Below are positions 33,376 through 43,100 of a stretch of DNA of 55,566 nucleotides, one piece after another; the first letter of the stretch is position 1; each line of letters starts with the position of its first letter. The stretch lies in contig PBJZ01000011.1 in assembly GCA_002721275.1 (NCBI GenBank), positions 26,280 to 81,845 on the forward strand, written 5' to 3'. The notes under the pieces are model-generated. The model searched no databases and was not told where the DNA came from. It was given only the letters and a program-made list of their open reading frames with translations. This stretch comes from Flavobacteriaceae bacterium (GTDB lineage Bacteria; Bacteroidota; Bacteroidia; Flavobacteriales; Flavobacteriaceae). Made by a program: the position numbers and the translations under genes.

Positions 33376-34488
33376 ATGAAAATTGGAATACCAAAAGAAA
33401 TTAAACCACAAGAATCAAGAGTTGGAATAACCCCATCTGGAGCCGAGGCCCTTATTTCTGAAGGTAATAAGGTATTTGTTGAAAAAAATGCAGGTAACAA
33501 AAGTGGTTTCAGTGACAGCGATTATGAAAGTGTTGGGTGTTCGATTTTGAGAACTTCTGAAAAGATATACAACGTATCTGATCTGATTGTCAAAGTTAAG
33601 GAGCCATTGAAATCGGAGTATGCTCTAATAAAATCAAATCAAATAATTTTCACTTTTTTTCATTTTGCATCAAGTAAATCCTTAACAATGGCCATGATTA
33701 ATTCAGGAGCTGTATGTATTGCTTATGAGACTGTTGAAAAAAATGGTAGTCTTCCACTTTTAGTTCCTATGTCTGAGATTGCTGGAAGAATGGCAACTCA
33801 ACAAGGAGCAAAGTTTTTAGAGAGTCCACAAGGAGGCCTCGGAATATTGCTAGGCGGAGTTCCAGGAGTTAAACCTGCGAATGTTTTAATTTTAGGTGCT
33901 GGTGTGGCTGGAACTGAGGCTGCTAGGATGGCTGCAGGTCTAGGTTCGAATGTTATTTTATTGGATAATAATATTGATAGATTGAGAAAATTAAGTGATA
34001 TTTTACCATCAAACGTAACTCTACTATTTTCTGACTTTCATACAATTTCTGATCAGATTAAAAAGTCCCACTTAATTATAGGTACAGTTCTTATTCCAGG
34101 AGCTAAGGCTCCAAAATTGATTTCAAAGGAAATGCTCAAAAAAATGCAAACCGGAACTGTCTTAATTGATGTTGCTATTGATCAAGGTGGATGTTTTGAG
34201 ACGAGTATTCCTACAACACATGAAAACCCAATAAACACAATTGATGGTATTGTTCACTATGCTGTTACAAATATGCCAGGCGCTGTTCCAAATACTTCAA
34301 CAAGAGCACTGACAAACGCAACAATCGCTTATACTCGAGAATTAGCTTCAAAGGGTTGGAAGAAAGCTTGCACTGAAAACCCACACTTGGCGAAGGGTCT
34401 TAATATAATTAATGGAGAGGTTGTATGTAATGAGGTGGCAGAAGCTTTTTCTATTTCCCCAAAAAAAATTGAAAATTTTTTGGTATAA
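33376..34488 (+). CDS. ald: Alanine dehydrogenase
   Basis: 370 aa, the usual length. It interconverts L-alanine and pyruvate plus ammonia with NAD. KIGIPKEIKPQESRVGITPS is the N-terminal signature. LIVKVKEPLKSEY holds the substrate lysine near residue 74, and IIFTFFHFASS the catalytic histidine near 95. LILGAGVAGTEAARMAAGLG near 173 is the NAD-binding loop, and HYAVTNMPGAVPNTSTRAL near 295 closes the active site. It is followed after 12 bp by the DUF4442 gene. Confidence 0.96.
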   Translation: MKIGIPKEIKPQESRVGITPSGAEALISEGNKVFVEKNAGNKSGFSDSDYESVGCSILRTSEKIYNVSDLIVKVKEPLKSEYALIKSNQIIFTFFHFASSKSLTMAMINSGAVCIAYETVEKNGSLPLLVPMSEIAGRMATQQGAKFLESPQGGLGILLGGVPGVKPANVLILGAGVAGTEAARMAAGLGSNVILLDNNIDRLRKLSDILPSNVTLLFSDFHTISDQIKKSHLIIGTVLIPGAKAPKLISKEMLKKMQTGTVLIDVAIDQGGCFETSIPTTHENPINTIDGIVHYAVTNMPGAVPNTSTRALTNATIAYTRELASKGWKKACTENPHLAKGLNIINGEVVCNEVAEAFSISPKKIENFLV

Positions 34489-34500
34489 ATTTAATTTAAT

Positions 34501-34959
34501 ATGAATGTTACTCCATCTCGTTTTAATATGTTTATGTTTTTTAAACTTCCATCAGCATGGTGGTCTGGAGTCAGGTTACAAACCATTTCAGAGAGTGAAT
34601 GTGTTGTAACAGTCAAACATATGTGGATTAATCAAAATCCATTTAGATCAATGTTTTGGGCTGTACAAGGGATGGCAGCAGAGATGACCACTGGTGCATT
34701 CGTTACTCGTGAAATTAACCTCAGTGGAGAAAACATTTCTATGTTAGTTTCAAGAAATACTGCTAATTTTACAAAAAAAGCAACTGGCACAATTCGTTTT
34801 ATTTGTAACGATGGACAAAAAGTAAAAAAACTAATTAAAAAAGCCGTTGATACCGGCAAATCTCAAACAATGTGGATTGAATCGAAAGGATATAACGAGG
34901 ATAATATAATTGTTTCTCATTTTTCTTTTGAGTGGTCCGTAAAAAAAAGAACTTTATGA
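34501..34959 (+). CDS. DUF4442 domain protein (hotdog-fold, thioesterase-like)
   Basis: 152 aa. PSRFNMFMFFKLPSAWWSGV, VTVKHMWINQNPFRSMFWAV and QGMAAEMTTGAFVTREI are the features of DUF4442, a family placed with hotdog-fold acyl-CoA thioesterases. The central helix region GMAAEMTTG is where such enzymes hold the acyl-CoA. The substrate is unknown. Its stop overlaps the start of the nitronate monooxygenase gene (ATGA). Confidence 0.85.
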   Translation: MNVTPSRFNMFMFFKLPSAWWSGVRLQTISESECVVTVKHMWINQNPFRSMFWAVQGMAAEMTTGAFVTREINLSGENISMLVSRNTANFTKKATGTIRFICNDGQKVKKLIKKAVDTGKSQTMWIESKGYNEDNIIVSHFSFEWSVKKRTL

Positions 34960-35930
34960 AACCAAATTTTTTTAATGATCTATCTATACCTGTAATAGCC
35001 GCTCCTATGTTTCTAATTTCCGGACCGGAATTGGTTATTTCTTGTTGTAAAAATGGAATTGTTGGCACTTTTCCAGCTCTTAATAATAGAACCACTGAAG
35101 GTTTTGAAAACTGGGTTATCCAAATAAAAAAAGAACTAAAAGATTTTGAGCATACAACTGGAAAAAAAGCTGCACCATTTGGAGTAAACTTAATTGTTCA
35201 CCCTACTAATATGCGAGTTCAAGCTGATTTAGCTATTTGTATTAAACATGAGGTACCTATAATTATCACATCTCTCGGAGCAGTTCCTGAATTAGTTGAA
35301 AGCATTCACTCATATGGTGGTTTAGTTTATCATGATGTCATAAAACAAAGACATGCAGAAAAGGCTTCAGAGGCAGGAGTTGACGGTTTGATTCTAGTTG
35401 CTGCTGGCGCCGGAGGACATGCTGGAACATTACACCCTATTCCTCTAATTAACCAAATTCGTACTTTTTTTGATAAAACAATTTTATTGTCAGGTTGTTT
35501 GAGCTCTGGAAGGGATATTGCAAGTGCACTGCAAATGGGTGCGGATTTTGCGTATATGGGTACCAGATTTATAAACGTAAATGAAAGCAATGCAAGTGAT
35601 GATTACAAAGAAATGATCATTACTAGCTCAGCTGAGGATATTGTCTATACAGCAGCAGTTTCTGGTGTTCATGGTAGTTTTTTAAGACCTAGTCTTGAAG
35701 CAATGGGTATAACTGAAGAGCAGTGGTCTAAATCAAAAAAAGTTGATTTTGGAAGTGAATTAGATGCAGCTAAGGCAGAAGCTCAAGCATGGAAAACTAT
35801 TTGGTCTGCTGGTCAAGGAGTTACTTCCATTAACGACGTACAAAGTTGTGAGTCTTTGGTAAAACATCTAAAGACAGAATTTAATGAGGCAATTGAAAGC
35901 CAAGGTAAGTTTTTGGAAATTTTTAATTAG
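34956..35930 (+). CDS. Nitronate monooxygenase family protein (FMN-dependent)
   Basis: 324 aa from the ATG at 34956-34958, which overlaps the DUF4442 stop; an earlier in-frame start at 34932 is less likely. It is a TIM-barrel flavoprotein of the 2-nitropropane dioxygenase family. IPVIAAPMFLISGPELVISC, APFGVNLIVH near residue 76, GVDGLILVAAGAGGHAGTLH near 140 (phosphate and substrate loop) and ADFAYMGTRFINVNES near 195 match. The name reflects oxidation of alkyl nitronates; the true substrate is unproven and may be an unsaturated acyl compound. It converges on the M20 peptidase gene with an 8-bp overlap. Confidence 0.87.
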   Translation: MKPNFFNDLSIPVIAAPMFLISGPELVISCCKNGIVGTFPALNNRTTEGFENWVIQIKKELKDFEHTTGKKAAPFGVNLIVHPTNMRVQADLAICIKHEVPIIITSLGAVPELVESIHSYGGLVYHDVIKQRHAEKASEAGVDGLILVAAGAGGHAGTLHPIPLINQIRTFFDKTILLSGCLSSGRDIASALQMGADFAYMGTRFINVNESNASDDYKEMIITSSAEDIVYTAAVSGVHGSFLRPSLEAMGITEEQWSKSKKVDFGSELDAAKAEAQAWKTIWSAGQGVTSINDVQSCESLVKHLKTEFNEAIESQGKFLEIFN

Positions 35931-37227
35931 TATTAATTAGTCTATAAATAAAAATTGCAGTTCTAATAATAATATCCTCCATTGTGTTTAGATTAATTGT
36001 TTCTTGAAGGGTATGTCCTCCGTCTCCCATTGCACCCAGACCATCTATTCCATCTAAATACTCAGCTACAAATGAAATATCAGCGGCCCCCCTTTTAAGA
36101 GGGTCATATGCATTTACTTCACCTTGACCGAGAGAAATACTTACATCATTAAAAACTTTCAATAGTTTAATATTTCCTTCTGAGGGACCCATGGCTGGAT
36201 AACTATCTTCAAATTTTATATTTGATTCTGTGTTGGGTAGACTTTTCTCAACTATTTTTTTCATTTTTTCTCTAGCTCTGTTTTTTTGATTTTCAGATAT
36301 AAATCTGAGCCCTCCGTCTACTCTTGCAGTCTGAGCAACAACATTTGTTTTTCCAAATACATTCCCTTCACTTTTTGATTTATCAAAATCTGCAAAGGTC
36401 CCACCAATAATAATCCCTGGGTTAAAAGTCAATAATTCCTCACCTTTTACTTCTTCGTAAAATTTGTTTAAAATTCTACTTATTTCAAAAATAGCACCTG
36501 CTCCAACCTCATCACTAAAAATTTCAGAAGAATGATGTCTTTTTCCTGTTGAGGAAACACTCCAATTTGATGAACCTCTTCTTGCAATTGTTGCATCATT
36601 GTAACCTGTTGAATTTTCAAATCCAATAGCAATATCACTATCTTTTGCAGCTTCTATTAAATCTTTACGAGATATGGTTAGAGGTTTCCCAGTACTTTCC
36701 TCATCACCAGTAAAAGCAACAGTTATAGTTGCATTTTTCAATAAGTTTAATTCATATAAGCTCTTTAAAGCATAAAGGGCAACTACGTTTCCACCTTTCA
36801 TATCATTGCCTCCAGGAGCAAGGGCAATTGAATCTTTTCTTTCAAAAGTTTGGAAAGGACTATTTTCCTCAAAAACAGTATCAAGGTGCCCAATTAATAG
36901 TAGTTTTTTACCTTTTGAACCTTTTTTGTATGCAAACATATGACCAGCTCTATTCATTTCCTTGGGCATTTCGATCCATTTTGTTTGAAATCCTATTTTG
37001 TCAAATTCAGACTTAAATTCAAAACCAACCTTTTTTACCCCAATTTTGTTTAAAGTTCCACTATTAATATTCACAACTTTTTCTAAAAAATTTATTGCCT
37101 CTTCTTTCTTTGATTTAACTTTTTTGATAATTTTTTTTTCAATTTTATTTAGTCTAGTTTGACTGAAAACATTCAATTGAAAAAGGATTAAAAAAAATGT
37201 TATTGGAATAATATTTAATTTATTCAT
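35923..37227 (-). CDS. M20 family metallopeptidase (glutamate carboxypeptidase-like), secreted
   Basis: 434 aa with a signal peptide (IIPITFFLILFQLNVFSQ). The zinc ligands are in LLLIGHLDTVFE near residue 109, PGGNDMKGGNVVALYALK near 137 and AFTGDEESTGK near 169, where the glutamate pair includes the catalytic base. HHSSEIFSDEVGAGA and RGAADISFVAEY near 376 belong to the dimerisation and C-terminal regions. It resembles Pseudomonas carboxypeptidase G2, which cuts C-terminal glutamate, but here the substrate is unknown. As the last gene of the tsaD-rsmE-permease run, it sits 1 bp after the permease. Confidence 0.88.
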   Translation of the reverse strand: MNKLNIIPITFFLILFQLNVFSQTRLNKIEKKIIKKVKSKKEEAINFLEKVVNINSGTLNKIGVKKVGFEFKSEFDKIGFQTKWIEMPKEMNRAGHMFAYKKGSKGKKLLLIGHLDTVFEENSPFQTFERKDSIALAPGGNDMKGGNVVALYALKSLYELNLLKNATITVAFTGDEESTGKPLTISRKDLIEAAKDSDIAIGFENSTGYNDATIARRGSSNWSVSSTGKRHHSSEIFSDEVGAGAIFEISRILNKFYEEVKGEELLTFNPGIIIGGTFADFDKSKSEGNVFGKTNVVAQTARVDGGLRFISENQKNRAREKMKKIVEKSLPNTESNIKFEDSYPAMGPSEGNIKLLKVFNDVSISLGQGEVNAYDPLKRGAADISFVAEYLDGIDGLGAMGDGGHTLQETINLNTMEDIIIRTAIFIYRLINTN

Positions 37228-37228
37228 G

Positions 37229-38317
37229 TTATATATTTTTAGTTAAAAATTCAACAAATTTATTTTTTTCAAAAAAAACCTTGAGCATAACTCTTAGGGC
37301 TGTATATGTTGGGATTGCGAAGATTAAACCTACAGTACCAAAAAGAGTTCCAGCTACAATAATTACTATAAAAATTTCTAGCGGATGTGATTTAACACTT
37401 TTAGAAAAAATGTAGGGTTGGCTTATGAAGTTATCAATAAATTGACCAAAAATAAAACCGGAGACCGCATAAATTGTTTTTGGCAATACAACAGCAGAAA
37501 ATGAACTATCAATAAAACTTGTCATTGTCAAAAAACTAATCAAAAAGAAACCAATTATTGGACCCAAATAAGGTATTAAATTTAATAACGCACACAAGAA
37601 TGCAATTATAAATGGGTTGGGGACGCCAATAATTCTTAACGTTGAGTAATAAATTATCAATAAAACTATAATCTGAACAACAAGACCAATGAAATATCTA
37701 GAAAGTAAATTTTTAATTTTTTCAATGGCAATTTTAAATTTATTTATATATCCTTCTTTCACAAAAACTAAAAGAAAGGTTTCTATAATTTTACTGTCTT
37801 TTAAGAAGAAAAAAAGAGCGAAGATTACTGAAAATAAACCAATGGTAAAATTACTTAATAATCCTACAAAACCATTTAATATTTGCGGGATTGCTTCTAA
37901 TCCATAATTAAAAAAAGAATTATTGGATATATTTTTTTCATCAATTGATGGAAAGTTCCAACCGGTGAAATCTGATATTTGTTTTATGAAAAATTTATAT
38001 TTGTTTTGAATATCATCTACGTTTAATAAAGATAAATTCTCGCCTTGAGTTGTCAATAGTGGGATAAATAAAGACAATAAGCCCATTAATATTATTAAAA
38101 ATACTATTAGGGTTATTGATGCGGATGAGAAGGCTGATAATTTTAATTTATTTTGAAGTAACAAAACTAAAGGTCTCCCAATCAATGCTAGAATTGAAGA
38201 TATACATAAATAAATAATGAGCTCCTTTACATTGAAAATTAAATAAATTAATAGAGATAAAAATAATAGTTTTATAACTGCATTTACAATCCCATCTGTT
38301 ACTAATTTTGAGTTCAT
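37229..38317 (-). CDS. AI-2E family transporter (TerC/PerM-like permease)
   Basis: 362 aa with about eight membrane helices. The N-terminal pair LLFLSLLIYLIFNV and LIIYLCISSILALIGRPLV and the C-terminal hydrophobic repeats LNLIPYLGPIIGFFLISFL near residue 245 and SHPLEIFIVIIVAGTLFGTV near 313 are typical of the AI-2E exporter family (PF01594). Despite the name, members act on varied substrates, some as Na+/H+ antiporters. No luxS is in the window, so autoinducer transport is not supported. It begins 34 bp after rsmE. Confidence 0.88.
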   Translation of the reverse strand: MNSKLVTDGIVNAVIKLLFLSLLIYLIFNVKELIIYLCISSILALIGRPLVLLLQNKLKLSAFSSASITLIVFLIILMGLLSLFIPLLTTQGENLSLLNVDDIQNKYKFFIKQISDFTGWNFPSIDEKNISNNSFFNYGLEAIPQILNGFVGLLSNFTIGLFSVIFALFFFLKDSKIIETFLLVFVKEGYINKFKIAIEKIKNLLSRYFIGLVVQIIVLLIIYYSTLRIIGVPNPFIIAFLCALLNLIPYLGPIIGFFLISFLTMTSFIDSSFSAVVLPKTIYAVSGFIFGQFIDNFISQPYIFSKSVKSHPLEIFIVIIVAGTLFGTVGLIFAIPTYTALRVMLKVFFEKNKFVEFLTKNI

Positions 38318-38351
38318 GCCTTAAAGATATAAAACAAACATTAAATTATTT

Positions 38352-39056
38352 TTATATTGTTAGTAATGTATGTACTGTTTGAATTGCGACCAAAGCAGCA
38401 GTTTCTGTTCTTAGTCTATTTTTACCAAGGCCTACAGGATTAAAACCATTTAATGTTGCAAAATCGACTTCTTTTCTTGTAAAGTCACCCTCAGGACCTA
38501 TCATTATGGTACAAGGATTATTATTAATTAAATTTTTGGCTAAATCTGTTTTGTGGGTATTTTGGCAATGAGCAATAAATTTTTGGGTGTTATTATTTAA
38601 AATAATAAAATCATTAAACGAAATTATATCATAAATTATAGGCTTGTGAAACTGTTTTGATTGCTTCATGGAACTTATTATAATTTTTTCTAGCCTTTCT
38701 TTATTGATTTTTTTTCGTATGCTATTTTTCGTTTGAATAAAATGTATTTTTTTTATTCCTATTTCAGTCGATTTTTCCAAAAACCATTCAATTCTGTCAA
38801 TTTTTTTTGTTGGTGCAATTGCTATTTCAATTTTTGAAATCATATCATTGTGAACTTTAGAAGATATTTTATTCGCAATAGGGTTATTTTTATTTATGGT
38901 CTCTAACTCACCGATCCATTCAAGACCTTTTCCGTTTGTGACTGTTACAAGTTCTTTTGATTTCATCCTAAAAGACTTAATGTGCTTACTTTCCTCAAAT
39001 GAAAAATTAACTGTTTTAGTATTTTTGTTTATGGAGTGGTCAAAAAATAAATTCAT
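38352..39056 (-). CDS. rsmE: 16S rRNA (uracil1498-N3)-methyltransferase
   Basis: 234 aa. A SPOUT-fold (knotted) methyltransferase for U1498 of 16S rRNA. The N-terminal PUA-like part has FEESKHIKSFRMK. The knot region is MIGPEGDFTRKEVDFATLNG near residue 176 and LGKNRLRTETAALVAIQTV near 204, the SAM-binding loops. It is 1 bp downstream of tsaD. Confidence 0.95.
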   Translation of the reverse strand: MNLFFDHSINKNTKTVNFSFEESKHIKSFRMKSKELVTVTNGKGLEWIGELETINKNNPIANKISSKVHNDMISKIEIAIAPTKKIDRIEWFLEKSTEIGIKKIHFIQTKNSIRKKINKERLEKIIISSMKQSKQFHKPIIYDIISFNDFIILNNNTQKFIAHCQNTHKTDLAKNLINNNPCTIMIGPEGDFTRKEVDFATLNGFNPVGLGKNRLRTETAALVAIQTVHTLLTI

Positions 39057-39057
39057 T

Positions 39058-40080
39058 TTAAAATTCCATTTTAGATTTTACCACATGATTAAGATTACTA
39101 AAATAATTTTTTTTATATTTTAAATACCCTACCAACCCAATCATTGCAGCATTATCAGTGGTATAATTCATTGGTGGAACAAATACTTTCCATTTTTCCT
39201 TTTTCTCCTTTTCAAATAAGAAACCCCTTAGATACGAATTTCCAGATACGCCACCACCTAGAGCGACAGATTTAATTTTTGTTTTTTCCACTGCTAACTC
39301 AATTTTGTTTGTTATATTTTTTATTAAGCTAAACTGAATGCTACTGCATATATCATTCAAATTTTTTGATATAAATTTTGAGTCATTGTCTTTTTCTTTT
39401 TTTATAAAATTCACAAATGATGTTTTCATTCCACTATAGCTTAGATTTATTCCATCTACATTTGGAATTGGAAATTTAAATTTTTTTGGATTACCGTGTT
39501 TTGATAAATTGTCAATTATTGGTCCACAGGGGTAAGTTAGACCAATAGTTTTTCCACACTTGTCAAAAGCTTCTCCTATGGCGTCATCAAGAGTTTTACC
39601 AATTATTTCCAGATCAAAATAGTCTTTAACTATTATTATTTGCGTGTGGCCACCAGATACATTTACTCCAATGAATGGAAAACTTGGTAATTTAATATTT
39701 TTATCGTCGATAAAATGGACAAGTAGGTGTGCATGCATGTGGTTTACAGTAATTAGTGGAATTTTTAAACCCATTGATAGTGATTTAGCAAAGCTATTGC
39801 CAACAAGTAATGATCCCAATAAACCTGGACCTTGAGTACATGCAATCGCATCTATTTGTTTAATATTTATTTTAGCTTCATCTAATGCATGCTTTACAAC
39901 AGGAATTATGTTTATTTGGTGGGCTCTAGACGCAAGTTCTGGTACCACACCACCATATTGCTGATGAATTTCTTGGTTTGTTATGCAATTTGATAGAACT
40001 TTGTTATGATTCAATATTGATGCTGCAGTTTCATCACACGAAGATTCAATTCCAAGAATGTAGCATGGTTTTTGTTTCAT
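39058..40080 (-). CDS. tsaD: tRNA N6-adenosine threonylcarbamoyltransferase
   Basis: 340 aa. TsaD attaches the threonylcarbamoyl group to A37 of ANN-decoding tRNAs, such as both tRNAs in this window. ILGIESSCDETAASIL at the N-terminus, the metal site VNHMHAHLLVHF near residue 113, GVNVSGGHTQIIIV near 134 and ALGGGVSGNSYLRGF near 271 are the ASKHA-family motifs. It heads a minus-strand run and is divergent from tamB. Confidence 0.97.
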   Translation of the reverse strand: MKQKPCYILGIESSCDETAASILNHNKVLSNCITNQEIHQQYGGVVPELASRAHQINIIPVVKHALDEAKINIKQIDAIACTQGPGLLGSLLVGNSFAKSLSMGLKIPLITVNHMHAHLLVHFIDDKNIKLPSFPFIGVNVSGGHTQIIIVKDYFDLEIIGKTLDDAIGEAFDKCGKTIGLTYPCGPIIDNLSKHGNPKKFKFPIPNVDGINLSYSGMKTSFVNFIKKEKDNDSKFISKNLNDICSSIQFSLIKNITNKIELAVEKTKIKSVALGGGVSGNSYLRGFLFEKEKKEKWKVFVPPMNYTTDNAAMIGLVGYLKYKKNYFSNLNHVVKSKMEF

Positions 40081-40138
40081 AAACTAGAGAGTACATCAAC
40101 AAAAATAATGTTTTAGTATCAAAAATAAATATAAAATA

Positions 40139-43100
40139 TTGATCAGTGTTACGGCCGCATTACTAATGGCTATTGCTGTTATAATATATTTATTTAACCA
40201 AGGAAAAATTCAAGATCAATTAGTTAGAAGTATTACCCAAACATTAAAAAAAGAATACGATCTAGATATGAGTATTAATAGTTCGAAATATACAATAAAA
40301 GATGGTATAGAGTTGAATGATATTTTAATTCTAGATCATAAAAAAGATACCTTAATCTTTTTAAAAAAATTGGAAACAAATTTAAATTCATATCCAAAAC
40401 TAATTGACAATGAATATCAATTTTCAAAAATATTTCTTGATGGTTTATTTTTAAACATAAAAAAATACGAAGGAAAGGAAAGGACTAATCTGCAGTATTT
40501 CATTGATTCTATGGGTTTTAGTAAAAATTCAACTCTAGACAATACACTAATTAATATTTCTAATTTCGAATTATCTGATTCAAAAATTTCATATATGGGA
40601 TCTGAGGAGTTTTTTGATGTATTAAGTTTAAAGTCAAGTAATCTTGAAATTTTTAAGAATAAGATTAATGTCTCAAATATTTCTAGCAAATTAAAATATG
40701 ATAGCCAAGAGATCTTATTTGAATCTGATACATTTATAATGGCTAATTCAAATTTATTCATAGATAATTATTTGATATCATCTGATTTTGGGAATTCATC
40801 TGGTTCTTTAGCATATAAAGATTCAATTGGTTTAAAGAGTAAAATAATTAAATCCGATTTAAAAATTGATAATTTTAATTTAAATAAATTGAAATTCAAA
40901 ACCAATTTAAATTCATTATCTAATTTTTCATCTGAAGTAAGTATATCTGGAAGTTTAGATTCATTAAATGTTAAAGCAATAATCACTAATTCTTCGAACT
41001 CAAAGCTATATAGTGACTTTACACTTTTTAATTTTTTTTCCAAAGATGATTTTTATTCTAAAGGATCGATCAAATCAAATCAGTTTAAAATCTCAAGTAT
41101 TATCAGTATGATCAATAAATCCTCAAACCTTTTAAATGAAGTCCAGGATAATGATATTAGTTTTGATTTGAGTACCGATCTTAAAGGCAAAAAGTGGAAT
41201 ATTTTTGGAATAGTATCAACGCAATTTGGTGATTTTAAAATTAATTTCTTTGATAATACTCAAAATACTCACAATACTTTAGTTGTAGATAAATTTGATC
41301 CATCATTACTTAATCACTCATTGCCATCTGGATATTTTTCTGGAGATTTAAAATATAAATTTGAAAAAGATAGTTATGAGTGGTATATAACAAGTGCCCA
41401 TTATGATATACCAAATTTTTCAAAAATTAATATTAATGCTAAAGGAAAAGATAATTTAAAAAAAGGAAATATTAGTTTTAATTTAAGTGATGGGTTAGAT
41501 GTTTACGATAGCAGTTTGGAATATGATTTTTCATCAGAAGTAAAATTACTCAGTTCAATTATTAATTTAAAGTCATTTAACTTATCATCAATAAATCCAA
41601 ATTTAGGGGGTGGAAAAGCTATTTTAAGTGGAGTTTTTAAAGCTAAAATTGAAGGGAATTCCATAGATAACTCTTCCATTATAATGACTGTTCAAGATAT
41701 AAAATTAGATCACAAAAATGGAACTCTTAATTCCTCTGATTTTTATGTGAATAGTAAATTAAGTCAAGGGAATAGAATTTTTTCGATTATAAATTCTCCT
41801 TGGTTTTTTGGTGAGGCAACAGGTAATTTTGCCATATCTGAACTTAGTGCTTTAATTAATAACGCATTCTCCGAGACCTTTCCCCTAATATCAAAAAAAC
41901 CAATCACCTCTACTCAGGAATTAAATTTTGATTTTACACTATCAAAAGATTTGGTTAACGTATTAAATAGTGAAATTCTAAGTACTGAAAATTTAAATTT
42001 ATTGGGACACCTTAGTAGTAAGGAATTTAAATCTTATTTAGATATTGAAATACCTTTCTTTCAGTACCAAGATTTTTTTGCACAAGGACTTAGAATAAAC
42101 ATAAATAATAAGTCATTAGATAAAGATTCAAAACTAGAAGTTGACAAACTTGTATATAAAAAGGATGCTATAGGGAAATTTATTTTCGGCAGTAAAAGAA
42201 TGGATAATAAACTTTTAGTAAAAACAAAATTAGAGTCACTTACCGATACAGGTAATTCGTTTGACCTCAATTTTCTTGTTAATAGAACATCTAATTATGA
42301 AGGAGAAATTAATTTAAAGCAGTCAAATATCAGAATAAATAATAATGATTGGAATTTGGATGTTAAAAATGTAAAGCCTTTATTTTATAATTCTCTTAAA
42401 AGTGTTCTTAGTGTGCCTGAGGTTGGATTTGAATCAAATAATTCAAAAATCAAAATGTCTGGTTTTTATGATGATTCCAAAAATTTCAAACTGGATCTAA
42501 TTCTTAAATATGTAAACTTTAATCAACTAATTAAACAAAAAAACACTTTCAGTACTGATGGTTATTTCGATATGCATTTCAATATGAAACGATCAGTAAA
42601 TGAAAATAAACTTAATTGTGAACTAATATCCGAACAAATTCAAATTAATAATAAAATTATTGGTAATCTAGAATTATTTATAAATGGTAATACGCAGACA
42701 AATTCGTATTCTATAAATTCTGAATTATTTAATAAAGAAAAGAATATTGTAGCAGATGGAAATTTAATATATAATAAAGATGAAACAAAATTAGACTTAA
42801 CTCTTTTATTTAATAATTTTGATATTTCTTTCTTATCCCCTTTAGGAAAAAAATCAATATCAAATATAAGAGGTCTGGCAAACGGTGAAGTTAATATATG
42901 GGGAGATCTTAATAATTTGAATAATACTGGGGTTTTGAAATTGAATAAGTCTGGATTTACCCTTCCATATTTAAATACCGATTATAATCTTGTTGACAAT
43001 ACTATTTTAAATTTATCCAGTACAAACTTCAATATTTTGCCAACCAGTTTATTTGATAGTACTTATAAAACAAGTACATCATTATCAGGCAAGTTTTCTC

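Noticed and set aside
37229-38317. Quorum-sensing autoinducer-2 exporter
   Set aside because: The family name alone suggests it; no luxS or signalling genes are in the window.
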